45,652 bases of DNA, taken from the NCBI GenBank assembly GCA_001941135.1, contig MSHL01000053.1, forward strand, positions 1 to 45,652, given 5' to 3'. The notes beneath the pieces are model-generated. The model was not told where the DNA came from, searched no databases, and saw only the letters and a list, made by a program, of their open reading frames with translations. A program made the position numbers and the translations under genes. Shown one piece after another: positions 22,081-31,752 of this stretch; position 1 is the stretch's first letter; every line of letters begins with the position of its first letter. Source of the DNA: Ruminococcus sp. Zagget11 (GTDB lineage Bacteria > Bacillota > Clostridia > Oscillospirales > Ruminococcaceae).

Positions 22081-23904
22081 ATGCACAGGGAATTTTTAAT
22101 GGGTAACTTCGCTGTAGCTATGGGTGCAATAGCCGCAGGCGTAAATGTGGTATGCGGTTATCCGGGTACTCCCTCCACGGAGGTTCTCGAAACGGTAGCC
22201 AAAAACAATGACGGCAGCATTTATGTGGAGTGGAGCGTCAACGAAAAGGCTGCTATGGAGCTTGGGGCAGGTGCGGCATATTCGGGCGCAAGGGTAATGG
22301 TTACTATGAAGCAGGTGGGACTTAACGTTGCCTCCGACCCGCTTATGTGCCTGTCCTACATGGGCGTAAAGGGCGGTATGGTCATTATGGTGGCGGACGA
22401 CCCCGGACCTATATCCTCCCAGACGGAGCAGGACACCAGACGCTTTGCGCAGTTTGCAAAGCTTGCCTGCTTTGATCCCTCCACGGTGCAGGAAGCCTAT
22501 TATATGATACAGGAAGCATTTGAGTTTTCGGAAAAATATCATACTCCCGTGCTTTTTCGCCCCACAACCAGAATTTGTCACGCATATTCCTCCATTGACG
22601 TAAAGGACAGGGAGGAATATAATCCGAATACTCCCTCAGGCTTTGTAAAAGACACACAGCGATGGGTGATATTTCCCCGAACCTCCTACCTTAACCATAT
22701 TGAAACGGAAAAGCGTAACGAAACCCTTGCGGATGTGTTTTCCGATTATCAAAGGAACATGACTGTAAGCTGCGACAGCAAGGGCTTAAGGAAGGGGATT
22801 GTCACTCACGGAGCAAGCTATGGCTATGCTATGGAGGCTCTTGAGAAGCTTGGAAGCATTCCCCTGCTGAAAATATCAACCCCCTATCCTTTCCCCGAAA
22901 GAAAGGCTCTGGAGTTTATGGAGGGACTTGACGAGATTCTCTGCATAGAGGAGCTTGACTATGTTCTGGAACGAGAGCTTGTATACCTGTGCGGAAAATA
23001 CGGCAAGACCGTTAAAATTTTAGGCAAGCAGACGGGTCACATTGCCCCGGCGGGAGAAAATACCTGTGACAGCGTATATATGGCTATTGCCGAGTTCATC
23101 GGCGCCGATTTCATAGGTGTCGAACACAAGGAGAATTTACCCTCGGAAAAGCCTAATCTCCCTGTACGTCCCCCTGTTCTTTGCGCGGGATGTCCGCACC
23201 GTGGATCGTTCTTTGCGGTAAAGCAGGCTATGAAGGGTAAAAAAGCCGTTTTTTGCGGTGATATAGGCTGCTATACACTGGGAAATGCCATGCCGCTGGA
23301 TATGGTGGATACCTGTCTTTGCATGGGCGCGGGGGTGAATATGACACAGGGAATAGGGAGAATTGACCCCGATACAAGCTGCTTTGCCTTTGTGGGAGAT
23401 TCAACCTTTTTTGCCTCGGCAATTACAGGTGTGGTAAACGCTGTCTACAACGGTGCTGATATGACGCTGGTTGTACTGGATAATTCCACTACCGCCATGA
23501 CAGGTCATCAGCCCCACCCGGGAACGGGAGTCACCATGATGGGCGATGTGGTTAATAAGGTCAGCATTGAACAGATACTTAAGGGTATCGGTGCTGCGGC
23601 GGTTGAAACGGTTGATCCCCTTAATTTAAAGGAATCCGTTGAATGTGTAAAGCGTGTAAGTGCTGTAAAGGGTGTAAAAGCCATTATTTTTAAATCACCC
23701 TGCGCTGCAATTATCAAGTCGGGTAAACCCGCTGTGATAACGGATAAATGCATAAATTGCAAAAAATGCATAAACACCTTGGGATGTCCCGCACTTATTC
23801 TCAAGGAGGGCATGGCTGCAATAGACACCTCCCTTTGCGTGGGCTGCGGACTTTGCACACAGGTATGTCCCGTAAGTGCCATTGAGGGAGGGGAAAAGCA
23901 ATGA
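22081..23904 (+). CDS. iorA: Indolepyruvate ferredoxin oxidoreductase, alpha subunit
   Basis: 607 residues. IorA carries thiamine diphosphate and, with IorB, interconverts arylpyruvates and aryl-acetyl-CoA with ferredoxin as electron carrier in the cytoplasm. The N-terminal pyruvate-binding half shows GNFAVAMGAIAAGVNVVCGYPGTPSTE (quoted by its ends) and MEWSVNEKAA-like spacing (YVEWSVNEKAAMELG). The thiamine-binding half has LCAGCPHRGSF, GDIGCYTLG and GDSTFFASAITG. Two C-terminal [4Fe-4S] motifs follow: CINCKKC...C and CVGCGLCTQVCP. Its stop overlaps the iorB start (ATGA), so the subunits are translationally coupled. Confidence 0.96.
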   Translation: MHREFLMGNFAVAMGAIAAGVNVVCGYPGTPSTEVLETVAKNNDGSIYVEWSVNEKAAMELGAGAAYSGARVMVTMKQVGLNVASDPLMCLSYMGVKGGMVIMVADDPGPISSQTEQDTRRFAQFAKLACFDPSTVQEAYYMIQEAFEFSEKYHTPVLFRPTTRICHAYSSIDVKDREEYNPNTPSGFVKDTQRWVIFPRTSYLNHIETEKRNETLADVFSDYQRNMTVSCDSKGLRKGIVTHGASYGYAMEALEKLGSIPLLKISTPYPFPERKALEFMEGLDEILCIEELDYVLERELVYLCGKYGKTVKILGKQTGHIAPAGENTCDSVYMAIAEFIGADFIGVEHKENLPSEKPNLPVRPPVLCAGCPHRGSFFAVKQAMKGKKAVFCGDIGCYTLGNAMPLDMVDTCLCMGAGVNMTQGIGRIDPDTSCFAFVGDSTFFASAITGVVNAVYNGADMTLVVLDNSTTAMTGHQPHPGTGVTMMGDVVNKVSIEQILKGIGAAAVETVDPLNLKESVECVKRVSAVKGVKAIIFKSPCAAIIKSGKPAVITDKCINCKKCINTLGCPALILKEGMAAIDTSLCVGCGLCTQVCPVSAIEGGEKQ

Positions 23905-24485
23905 GCAGCAATATACTTCTGTGCGGTGTGGGCGGACAGGGCACAGTTCTTGCCTCGAAGCTGATTGCCGCCGCAGCCGTTGAAAAGAATTACGAGGTAA
24001 TGAGTGCGGAAACTATCGGTATGGCACAAAAGGGCGGCAGCGTATTCAGCTTCCTGCGTATAGGAAGCTCCCTCTACAGTCCCATGTTCGGTAAGGGAAG
24101 CGCCGATATTATAATAGCATTCGAGCCTGCCGAGGCGGTAAGGATGGCGGAATATCTGAAGGATGGCGGCACGGTTATTGTGAACACCCGACCGATTATG
24201 CCCGTAACCGCTTCCCTGGGCGGCTTTGATTACAAGGCTGAGAAAATGCTTGATTATCTGGAAAAGACAGCCGCACAGCTTACACGGATAGACTGCAAAA
24301 AAGCCTGCGATGCACTTGGGTCACCTCGTGTAACAAATACGGTTTTATTGGGTGCGGCAGTGCAAAGCGGCGCGCTCCCCTTTACCATGGCAGAAATAGA
24401 ATCTGTTATGCTGAAAGCCGTAAAGCCGCAGTTCAGAGAGCTTAATACAAGAGCGCTCCACTATTGCGAATATGCGGGACAGTAA
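23901..24485 (+). CDS. iorB: Indolepyruvate ferredoxin oxidoreductase, beta subunit
   Basis: 194 residues, the typical length of the gamma-domain subunit of 2-oxoacid:ferredoxin oxidoreductases. The signature GVGGQGTVLASKLIAAAA opens the protein, followed by ETIGMAQKGGSVFSFLRIG and DIIIAFEPAEAVR. It completes the IorA active site. It starts within the iorA stop codon. No clear terminator was seen before the T-box promoter 23 bases downstream, so some read-through into the trp leader is possible. Confidence 0.95.
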   Translation: MSSNILLCGVGGQGTVLASKLIAAAAVEKNYEVMSAETIGMAQKGGSVFSFLRIGSSLYSPMFGKGSADIIIAFEPAEAVRMAEYLKDGGTVIVNTRPIMPVTASLGGFDYKAEKMLDYLEKTAAQLTRIDCKKACDALGSPRVTNTVLLGAAVQSGALPFTMAEIESVMLKAVKPQFRELNTRALHYCEYAGQ

Positions 24486-24507
24486 AAAAATTCTTTTCCC
24501 AAACCCC

Positions 24508-24535
24508 TTGACAAAACAAAAATTAGTGATATAAT
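24508..24535 (+). promoter_or_regulatory. Sigma-A promoter of the trp operon
   Basis: TTGACA (24508-24513), 16 bp spacer, TATAAT (24530-24535): both hexamers are perfect. Confidence 0.85.
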
Positions 24536-24544
24536 AGTATTATC

Positions 24545-24887
24545 AGTTGAATATGTTGCTAAATCCTATGATCAAAAGCAAGTAGTATCTTATACGGCAT
24601 TTCAGAGAGCCGCACGGTGGTGTAAACGCGGTATGCACGGTGGATATGAATGGGTTTGTGAGGAGCAGGGTGAAAGCGGGTGTCCGCCGTTAGCCTGTGC
24701 CGAGGTGTCCTGCGTTAGTGGAAAGGGTATTGATGCATATGCTGCGTACTTGTTTTTTGCAGTCTTTTCCGCTTCGATGCTTTTGAGGCGGTTTTTTTAT
24801 AGCCGCGAATTTGGGGTGGCACAGCGAGTCCATCGCCCCCGAAAAGGTGAGTTTTTTTCTTTCCTTTTCGGGAGCGATGGATTTTTT
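24545..24887 (+). promoter_or_regulatory. Tryptophan-specific T-box riboswitch
   Basis: A T-box leader senses uncharged tRNA and lets transcription continue only when it binds. Visible parts: the stem I block CAGAGAGCC and GGTGGTGTAAACG (24602-24630); the specifier in the context GAA-TGG-G, with TGG at 24651-24653, read as the Trp codon; and the T-box sequence GGGGTGGCACAGCGAG around 24813-24827. A strong terminator follows, with arms 24829-24847 and 24863-24881 and then TTTTTT. The T-box overlaps the terminator's left flank as expected for the competing antiterminator. Confidence 0.9.
24829..24887 (+). terminator. T-box attenuator terminator before trpE
   Basis: Left arm TCCATCGCCCCCGAAAAGG (24829-24847) pairs with CCTTTTCGGGAGCGATGGA (24863-24881) with one mismatch, then TTTTTT. 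It is conditional: it forms when tRNA(Trp) is charged. Confidence 0.9.
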
Positions 24888-24906
24888 AGTTTAGGAGGTT
24901 TTTATT

Positions 24907-26424
24907 ATGATGTTTCCGGAGAAAAAGGATGCACTGGCGCTGACAAATAAGTACAACACCATTCCTGTCTTTTACGAGCTGCTTACAGACAGCTTTACTC
25001 CCGTGAGAATGTTCAGTATTCTCAAGGAAAATTACGAAAACTGCTTTATACTGGAGTCCGTTGACAATTCAAACCAATGGGGAAGATACTCCTTTATCGG
25101 GCTTAACCCCAAAATGGAAATTCGCATAAAGGACGGCAAGGCGGAGTTTATCTGTGCGGACGGCAGCAGAGCCGAGCGAGATGCCTCCGACCCCGTTAAG
25201 CTTTTCAAGGAAATACTTGACGAGCATAAATCCCCTAAATTTATCGGAAAGCCAAAGCTTACGGGCGGTCTTATCGGCTACTTCGGCTATGATATGGTTC
25301 GCTACTACGAGAAAAAGCTGGTTAATATCCCCAAGGACGATCTTGATATGCCCGACGCGAATATGTTCCTTTACGACGAAATAGTGGCATACGACCACCT
25401 TTCCAACCGCGCGGTTATTATACTGAATATAGAAAATTCGGCGGTCAAGGAGCTTGCTGAAAAATCGGGGCAGAGCTTTGAGGATGCCTTCGGCGAGCTT
25501 TACGACGGCTGTGAAAAGCGTGCGGAGGTTCTGGGAAAGCTTCTTTGCAGATATACTTCCGAGCCTGCGCCGAGAATGCTTACCCCCACCGCCGCAAACG
25601 TTACCTCAAACTACACCAAGGAGGAATTTTGCGGCATGGTTGAGGAGTGCAAGCGCCGTATTGTTGACGGAGATATAAGTCAGATAGTCGTTTCCCAGCG
25701 TTTCGAGATTGATAATCCCCCCGAACCTTTCGACGTTTACAGAATGCTGCGTTCCACAAACCCCTCACCCTACCTTTATTTCTTCGACCATAAGGATTAC
25801 TGCGTTGCAGGTGCGTCCCCTGAAATGCTTGTAAATGTTACCGACGGAATTGTCCTTAACAAGCCCATAGCGGGAACAATGCCCAGAGGTATCACCACCG
25901 AGGAGGACAATGCCTACGAGAAGCGTCTTGTATCCGATCCCAAGGAGCGTGCGGAGCATACCATGCTTGTGGATTTGGGCAGAAACGATGTGGGAAGAGT
26001 TTGTAAATTCGGCACGGTTAAGGTTACCGACTTTATGCGTGTTGAACGCTATTCCAAGGTAATGCATCTGGTTTCCGATGTGCAGGGCGAGCTGTGCGAG
26101 GGAAAGACCGCTGTTGATGCGCTTATGTCCGTACTTCCTGCCGGAACTCTTTCGGGTGCGCCAAAGGTTAAAGCAATGGAGATAATCGATGAGCTTGAAA
26201 ATGTAAAGCGGGGGCTTTACGGCGGAACTGTGGGCTATATGGCATTTGACGGTGACATTGATACCTGTATCGCCATACGCACCGTGCTTTTCCGCAACAA
26301 CAAGGCTTACGTTCAGGCAGGCGCGGGAATTGTTTACGACAGCGTTCCCGAAAGCGAATACGAGGAAACCAAGCGTAAGGCTGCGGCTGTTATCAACGCT
26401 ATTACAAAGGCGGCGGAGCTGTAA
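24907..26424 (+). CDS. trpE: Anthranilate synthase component I
   Basis: 505 residues. TrpE makes anthranilate from chorismate, taking ammonia from the TrpG domain encoded next. The N-terminal regulatory region contains the LLESVDNSNQWGRYSFIG-type block (here ILESVDNSNQWGRYSFIG), where Trp feedback binds. The catalytic chorismate-binding half has GDISQIVVSQRF, SPSPYLYFF-like NPSPYLYFFD, PIAGTMPRG, DLGRNDVGRV and LPAGTLSGAPKVKAMEII. GGAGG precedes the start; a second ATG directly follows the first. It is the first gene under the T-box. Confidence 0.97.
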   Translation: MMFPEKKDALALTNKYNTIPVFYELLTDSFTPVRMFSILKENYENCFILESVDNSNQWGRYSFIGLNPKMEIRIKDGKAEFICADGSRAERDASDPVKLFKEILDEHKSPKFIGKPKLTGGLIGYFGYDMVRYYEKKLVNIPKDDLDMPDANMFLYDEIVAYDHLSNRAVIILNIENSAVKELAEKSGQSFEDAFGELYDGCEKRAEVLGKLLCRYTSEPAPRMLTPTAANVTSNYTKEEFCGMVEECKRRIVDGDISQIVVSQRFEIDNPPEPFDVYRMLRSTNPSPYLYFFDHKDYCVAGASPEMLVNVTDGIVLNKPIAGTMPRGITTEEDNAYEKRLVSDPKERAEHTMLVDLGRNDVGRVCKFGTVKVTDFMRVERYSKVMHLVSDVQGELCEGKTAVDALMSVLPAGTLSGAPKVKAMEIIDELENVKRGLYGGTVGYMAFDGDIDTCIAIRTVLFRNNKAYVQAGAGIVYDSVPESEYEETKRKAAAVINAITKAAEL

Positions 26425-26515
26425 TATTTTCACATTTACGGCGGTAAAGAGCATTTTACTCCCACAACCACCGTTTAACGTATAAAACCATTTTTTATGA
26501 AAGGATTGATTTACC

Positions 26516-28159
26516 ATGATCGTTATGATCGACAATTACGACAGCTTTGCTTACAACGTTTATCAGGCACTGGGAAAGCTTTATCCCGATGTCAAGGTTT
26601 TCCGAAACGATGAAATCACCGTGGAGGAGCTGGAAAAGCTTGCACCGCAGGCACTGGTTATTTCCCCCGGGCCCTCCTACCCCGAACAGGCGGGAATTTG
26701 CATCGAGGCAATACAGCATTTTGCTGGCAAGCTACCTATCTTGGGCATATGCTTGGGTCATCAGTCCATAGGCGCAGCATTCGGCGGTAAAATCGTTCAC
26801 GCAAATGAGCCTCTCCACGGCAAGGCAACACAGATTACCTTAGACAATTCCTGTCCGATTTTCATGGGTCTGCCCGAAAAAATATCCGCGGCAAGATACC
26901 ATTCACTGGTTATCGAAAAGGAAAGTCTGCCTGAATGCTTGGCTGTAACCGCTGAGGACGAGCAGGGACAGATTATGGCTGTCCGCCACAAGGAATATCC
27001 CGTATACGGAGTTCAGTTCCACCCCGAGTCCATACTTGCTGAAATGGGTGAAAATATCCTTGCAAACTTCCTTTCCGAGGTTGTGGGACTGAAAACAGCT
27101 ATGGTAAATGTGCCCTCAATTCCCCAAGAAAAGCGCACAGCACTTAAAAAGTATATCGCCAAGGCAGTAGACAGAGAGGATCTCACCGAGGAAGAGGCTT
27201 ACGACGCTATGAACGTTATCATGTCCGATGCCGCTACCAATGCACAAATTGCCTCTTTCCTCACGGCTATGCGTATGAAAGGTGAGAATATCACCGAGAT
27301 AACAGGCTTTGCAAAGGGTATGAGAGGCAAGGCTGCGAAGCTGGACGGCTGTCGCTCCTCTATCGATATTGTGGGCACAGGCGGAGATATGGCAGGTACA
27401 TTCAATATTTCCACAACCTCCTCCTTTGTAATTGCCGCAACGGGTACAGAGGTTGCCAAGCATGGAAACAGAGCCGCCTCCAGTAAGAGCGGTGCAGCCG
27501 ACTGCCTTATTGCCCTTGATGTAAATGTAAACCTTACCCCCGAACAGGGAAGAAAATGCCTTGAGGAAACGGGAATAGTATTCCTTTTCGCGGCTGCATT
27601 CCACAGTGCAATGAAGTATGTTGCTCCCGTAAGAAAGGAAATAGGCGTAAGAACCTTCTTTAATATATTGGGACCTCTCACCAACCCCGCTCTTGCCGAT
27701 TACATTGTTCTGGGCGTTTATGACGACTCGATTGCGGATCTCATGGCGAATGTTCTTATTAACCTGGGAATAAAGGGCGCTATGGTTGTACACGGCGCAG
27801 ATGGACTTGATGAGATAACCATGACAGGTCCTACCCATGTTGCGGAGGTTCGTGACGGCAAAATACTCCACTATGACATTGATCCCCATGATTACGGCTT
27901 TGAATACTGCACTCCCGATGTTCTCAAGGGCGGCACTCCCCAGGAGAATGCACAAATTACCCTCGATATACTCACAGGCAAGGAGCAGGGCGCAAGAAGA
28001 AATATCGTACTCCTTAACGCAGGCTGTGCTATCTACTGCTACGGCAAGGCTCAGACCATTGCCGAGGGCGTAAAGCTTGCCGCCGAAGCTATCGACAGCG
28101 GCAAGGCATATGAGAAATTCACCAAGATGAAGGATTTCACCAACAGCCTTAAAAAGTGA
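26516..28159 (+). CDS. trpGD: Fused anthranilate synthase glutaminase / anthranilate phosphoribosyltransferase (TrpGD)
   Basis: 547 residues, two enzymes in one chain. Residues 1 to about 190 are the class I glutamine amidotransferase TrpG, with the triad C79 (GICLGHQS), H169 and E171 (FHPES), which feeds ammonia to TrpE. From about 205 on is TrpD, which attaches phosphoribose to anthranilate: VGTGGDMAGTFNIST near 286, KHGNRAASSKSGAAD and RTFFNILGPLTNPA. Fused trpGD genes are known in several bacterial groups. A short linker (about 190-205) joins the domains without a gap or frameshift. Confidence 0.96.
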   Translation: MIVMIDNYDSFAYNVYQALGKLYPDVKVFRNDEITVEELEKLAPQALVISPGPSYPEQAGICIEAIQHFAGKLPILGICLGHQSIGAAFGGKIVHANEPLHGKATQITLDNSCPIFMGLPEKISAARYHSLVIEKESLPECLAVTAEDEQGQIMAVRHKEYPVYGVQFHPESILAEMGENILANFLSEVVGLKTAMVNVPSIPQEKRTALKKYIAKAVDREDLTEEEAYDAMNVIMSDAATNAQIASFLTAMRMKGENITEITGFAKGMRGKAAKLDGCRSSIDIVGTGGDMAGTFNISTTSSFVIAATGTEVAKHGNRAASSKSGAADCLIALDVNVNLTPEQGRKCLEETGIVFLFAAAFHSAMKYVAPVRKEIGVRTFFNILGPLTNPALADYIVLGVYDDSIADLMANVLINLGIKGAMVVHGADGLDEITMTGPTHVAEVRDGKILHYDIDPHDYGFEYCTPDVLKGGTPQENAQITLDILTGKEQGARRNIVLLNAGCAIYCYGKAQTIAEGVKLAAEAIDSGKAYEKFTKMKDFTNSLKK

Positions 28160-28172
28160 GGATAGCTTTAAT

Positions 28173-28970
28173 ATGATACTTGATGATATAGTCGCTAAGC
28201 GCAAAGTACAGCTGGAGCGGGAGAAAGCCGCTGTTTCCCCCGAAAAGATGAAAGAGCTTGCTCTTTTGCGGGATAAACCCTGCCGTGATTTTAAAGCGGC
28301 ATTGTCCCGTAAGGACAGACTTTCCGTAATATCCGAGGTAAAAAAAGCTTCCCCCTCAAAGGGACTTATCCAGCCCGACTTCAATCCCCCGCTTATTGCC
28401 GCCGAATACGAAAGGGCAGGTGCAGACGCTATATCCTGCCTTACGGAGGAATACTATTTCCAAGGCTCTTCCGAATATCTGAAGCAGATTCGTGCTGTGG
28501 TGGATATACCCATTTTGCGAAAGGACTTTATATTCGACCCTTATCAGATATATGAAGCAAGGGCGATAGGTGCAGATGCAATACTGCTTATTGCGGCGAT
28601 ACTTTCGGACGATGAGATAAAGGACTATTACCGACTGGCAAGGGATTTGGGACTGTATGTTTTGGCGGAATCCCACAGCACCGAGGAATTTAACCGTCTT
28701 TCGGCGGCAGGCTGTGACATTATCGGTATAAACAACAGAAACCTGAAAACCTTTGAGGTTTCCCTTGACACAACCGCAAATGTCGCAGCTGCGGCGCGGA
28801 AATCCTCACAAAATTTTGTACTGGTTTCCGAAAGCGGAATAAAGGGCAATGAGGATATGAAGCGTCTGCGTGAATGCGGCGCAGATGCGGTGCTTGTGGG
28901 CGAAACTCTTATGCGCGCAGGACTTGGGGGAATAGCCGACTGCATGGAAAAGCTGAGAAGCGGTGTGTGA
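28173..28970 (+). CDS. trpC: Indole-3-glycerol phosphate synthase
   Basis: 265 residues, a normal (beta/alpha)8 TrpC that closes the pyrrole ring of the pathway. Family motifs: VISEVKKASPSKGLI with the catalytic Lys, LRKDFIFDPYQIYEARAIGAD (by its two halves), GINNRNLKTFEV and LVSESGI, then VLVGETLMRA. The start follows a GAGG binding site 13 bases after trpGD. Its end overlaps the region of the trpF start. Confidence 0.97.
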   Translation: MILDDIVAKRKVQLEREKAAVSPEKMKELALLRDKPCRDFKAALSRKDRLSVISEVKKASPSKGLIQPDFNPPLIAAEYERAGADAISCLTEEYYFQGSSEYLKQIRAVVDIPILRKDFIFDPYQIYEARAIGADAILLIAAILSDDEIKDYYRLARDLGLYVLAESHSTEEFNRLSAAGCDIIGINNRNLKTFEVSLDTTANVAAAARKSSQNFVLVSESGIKGNEDMKRLRECGADAVLVGETLMRAGLGGIADCMEKLRSGV

Positions 28971-28974
28971 TGTG

Positions 28975-29625
28975 ATGAGTAACAAAAGCGTTAAAATAAA
29001 GCTTTGCGGACTCAGACGCAAAGAGGATACGGAAATTGCCAACAGGGTATGCCCCGATTATATCGGAATGGTTTTTGCGGAAAAAAGCAGACGATGTGTT
29101 TCCCTTGAGGATGCCGTTCGGCTTTCCTCCGCCCTTTCCGAGGGGATAATTCCCGTGGGGGTATTTGTGAATATGCCGCTGAAAGAAGCGGCGAAATATG
29201 CGTCGGCTGTACGTGTTTTCCAGCTCCACGGTGACGAGGACGAGGAGTATATAAGACGCCTAAGGGAGCTTATTCCCGAACAATGTGAGATATGGAAGGC
29301 TGTCCGTGTGCGTACTCCCAAGGATATAGCCGCTGCGGACGAATACAGCTGCGATAAGCTGCTTTTGGACGCATTTTCCGCAAAGGAATACGGCGGCACA
29401 GGCAAAAGATTTGACATTTCACTTATCAAGGAAAAGCCGAAAAAGCCCTTTTTTGTTGCAGGAGGCGTGTCGGCGGACAACATACTTGAAATTTACAAGG
29501 ATATACAGCGGTTTGAACCTTACGGCTTTGACCTTAGCAGCAGTGTTGAAACGGATGGTTATAAGGACGAAAAAAAGGTTTTCGCTTTAATGGAAATTGT
29601 ACGAGGAGGAATAAATAATGTCTGA
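28975..29625 (+). CDS. trpF: Phosphoribosylanthranilate isomerase
   Basis: 216 residues from the ATG at 28975, just after the trpC stop at 28970; an in-frame GTG at 28963 inside trpC is a less likely start. It performs the Amadori rearrangement before Trp[14 protein letters not shown] holds the catalytic Cys, VGVFVN and [12 protein letters not shown] are the phosphate-binding and family blocks, and [19 protein letters not shown] contains the catalytic Asp. The gene overlaps trpB by 8 bases, so the pair is translationally coupled. No strong binding site is visible at its own start, which also suggests coupling to trpC. Confidence 0.94.
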   Translation: MSNKSVKIKLCGLRRKEDTEIANRVCPDYIGMVFAEKSRRCVSLEDAVRLSSALSEGIIPVGVFVNMPLKEAAKYASAVRVFQLHGDEDEEYIRRLRELIPEQCEIWKAVRVRTPKDIAAADEYSCDKLLLDAFSAKEYGGTGKRFDISLIKEKPKKPFFVAGGVSADNILEIYKDIQRFEPYGFDLSSSVETDGYKDEKKVFALMEIVRGGINNV

Positions 29626-30808
29626 AAAAGGCAAATTTGGAAAATACGGCGGTCAGTTTGTGCCTGAAACCGTTATGAATGCGGTTCATGAGCTTGAGGA
29701 TGCTTACGACCGCTACAAGGACGATCCCGACTTCAAGAAAGAGCTGGCTTTCTACTACAAGGAATATGCCAACCGTCCGTCACTTCTTTACTATGCGGAG
29801 CATATGACGGAGGATTTGGGCGGTGCTAAGATATATATCAAGCGTGAGGATCTCAACCACACGGGCGCACATAAAATCAACAACGTGCTGGGGCAAATTC
29901 TCTTAGCAAAGAGAATGGGCAAAAAGCGTATCATAGCCGAAACAGGTGCGGGTCAGCACGGCGTTGCCACCGCTACCGTCTGCGCGCTCTTCGGTCTGGA
30001 ATGCTGTGTTTATATGGGTTCGGAGGACGTTGAAAGACAGTCGCTGAATGTATACAGAATGAGACTTTTAGGCTCGGACGTTGTCCCCGTAAGCAGCGGA
30101 ACAGGCACATTAAAGGACGCTATAAACGAGGCAATGCGTGACTGGTGTACAAATATCGAAACAACCTTCTACTGCATAGGCTCGGTAATGGGTCCTCACC
30201 CCTACCCTGTTATGGTTCGTGATTTCCAGAAAATTATCTCCGAGGAGATAAAGGCACAGCTCATGGAAAAGGAGGTCAAGCTTCCCGACTGTGTTGTTGC
30301 CTGTGTAGGCGGCGGCTCAAACGCTATGGGTGCTTTCTATGATTTCATCGGCGATGAAAGCGTTCGTCTTGTAGGCGCAGAGGCTGCGGGCAGAGGAATC
30401 GATACGCCTTTCCATGCGGCTACCCTTACCAAGGGAAAGTACGGAATATTCCACGGAATGAAGTCCATCTTCCTGCAAAACGAATTCGGACAGATTGACC
30501 CCGTTTACTCCATTTCGGCAGGACTGGATTATCCCGGAATAGGTCCCGAACACGCTTACCTTTGGGAAACGGGTCGTGCGGAATATGTGGACGTAACCGA
30601 TGAGGAAGCTGTAACCGCCTTTGAGTATCTCTCCAAAACCGAGGGAATTATCCCCGCAATAGAATCCGCCCACGCAGTTTCCGTGGCAATGAAGATAGCG
30701 CCTACCATGAGCAAGGATCAGATACTTGTTATCAACCTTTCGGGCAGAGGCGATAAGGACGTATATTCCGTGGGAAAATACCGCGGCGTGGATATAGAAA
30801 ATTCATAA
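29618..30808 (+). CDS. trpB: Tryptophan synthase beta chain
   Basis: 396 residues. TrpB condenses indole with serine using pyridoxal phosphate. [13 protein letters not shown] opens the protein; HTGAHKINN contains the cofactor Lys (K86); [13 protein letters not shown] and [10 protein letters not shown] bind substrate and cofactor phosphate; LSGRGDKD closes it. This is the classical TrpB1 type that works with TrpA. The binding site AGGAGG lies in the overlapping trpF end. Confidence 0.98.
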   Translation: MSEKGKFGKYGGQFVPETVMNAVHELEDAYDRYKDDPDFKKELAFYYKEYANRPSLLYYAEHMTEDLGGAKIYIKREDLNHTGAHKINNVLGQILLAKRMGKKRIIAETGAGQHGVATATVCALFGLECCVYMGSEDVERQSLNVYRMRLLGSDVVPVSSGTGTLKDAINEAMRDWCTNIETTFYCIGSVMGPHPYPVMVRDFQKIISEEIKAQLMEKEVKLPDCVVACVGGGSNAMGAFYDFIGDESVRLVGAEAAGRGIDTPFHAATLTKGKYGIFHGMKSIFLQNEFGQIDPVYSISAGLDYPGIGPEHAYLWETGRAEYVDVTDEEAVTAFEYLSKTEGIIPAIESAHAVSVAMKIAPTMSKDQILVINLSGRGDKDVYSVGKYRGVDIENS

Positions 30809-30820
30809 GGGAGGATTTAC

Positions 30821-31603
30821 ATGAACAGGATAGACAGATGCTTTGCCGACCTTAAAGCAAAGGGAAAAAAGGCTCTTATAACCTTTATCACGGCAGGCGA
30901 CCCCGATATGGAAACAAGTAAAAAAGCCGTACTGAAAATGTTCGACAGCGGTGCGGATATTATCGAGCTGGGAGTGCCATTTTCCGACCCGATTGCGGAG
31001 GGCGTTACCATACAAAAAAGCTCCAAGCGTTCTCTTGACGGAGGAACAAACTTGGACATGATTTTTGACCTTGTTGTGGAGCTGAGGAAAGAAACCGACA
31101 AGCCGCTGCTGCTTATGATGTACATCAACACCATAGTCGCATACGGCACGGAGAAATTCTTCACCAACTGCAAGGATAAAGGCATAGACGGCGTAATCGT
31201 CCCCGATATGCCCTACGAGGAAAGCGGCGAGCTTAAGGACGAGGCAAGGGGATACGGCATACATATCATCAACCTTGTAGCGCCCACCTCAAGGGATAGG
31301 ATCAAGAAGATAGCAAGTAATTCCCAAGGCTTTCTCTACTGCGTATCCTCAACGGGTGTTACGGGAACACGTTCCACCTTTACCACGGACTTTGAAAGCT
31401 TTTTCGGTGCAATCGGGGAAAATGCCGCTTGCCCCTACTGTGTAGGCTTTGGCATATCCTCACCTGAACAGGCAAAGAAGATGTCCGCATACTGTGACGG
31501 TGTAATAGTGGGAAGCGCTATTGTCCGCATTATGGAGGAAAAGGGTGCGCAGTCGATTGAGGCTGTAGGTGAGTTTGTAAAGTCGCTGAGTGAAGTTATG
31601 TAA
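30821..31603 (+). CDS. trpA: Tryptophan synthase alpha chain
   Basis: 260 residues. TrpA splits indole-3-glycerol phosphate and channels indole to TrpB. The catalytic Glu is E49 in ELGVPFSDPIAEG. The second catalytic acid, usually Asp 60, is Glu here, a conservative change seen in other members. GVIVPDMPYEES and VGFGISSPEQAKKM are the other family blocks. GGGAGG precedes the start. It is the last trp gene and is followed by a terminator shared with the convergent polysaccharide operon. Confidence 0.97.
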   Translation: MNRIDRCFADLKAKGKKALITFITAGDPDMETSKKAVLKMFDSGADIIELGVPFSDPIAEGVTIQKSSKRSLDGGTNLDMIFDLVVELRKETDKPLLLMMYINTIVAYGTEKFFTNCKDKGIDGVIVPDMPYEESGELKDEARGYGIHIINLVAPTSRDRIKKIASNSQGFLYCVSSTGVTGTRSTFTTDFESFFGAIGENAACPYCVGFGISSPEQAKKMSAYCDGVIVGSAIVRIMEEKGAQSIEAVGEFVKSLSEVM

Positions 31604-31641
31604 GCAAAGGCACAATGCCGACTATATACAAGTTTAAATAA

Positions 31642-31690
31642 ACAGGCTGTATATCAGACACCGTTACGGTTGATATACAGCCTGTAATTT
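31642..31690. terminator. Bidirectional terminator between the trp and polysaccharide operons
   Basis: A perfect 15 bp stem: ACAGGCTGTATATCA (31642-31656) with TGATATACAGCCTGT (31671-31685), loop of 14 bases, then AATTTTATT on the plus strand. The minus-strand tail is A/T-rich (TTTATTTAAAC), so it can serve the convergent operon too. Confidence 0.8.
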
Positions 31691-31752
31691 TATTCCAATG
31701 AGTACCGTCCTTTCAAAAACACGGGGGAACGGTCATCGGTAAAAAAGCAATA

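Noticed and set aside
24633-24950. 105-residue open frame upstream of trpE
   Set aside because: It lies across the T-box specifier, antiterminator and terminator and overlaps the trpE start; it is structured RNA.
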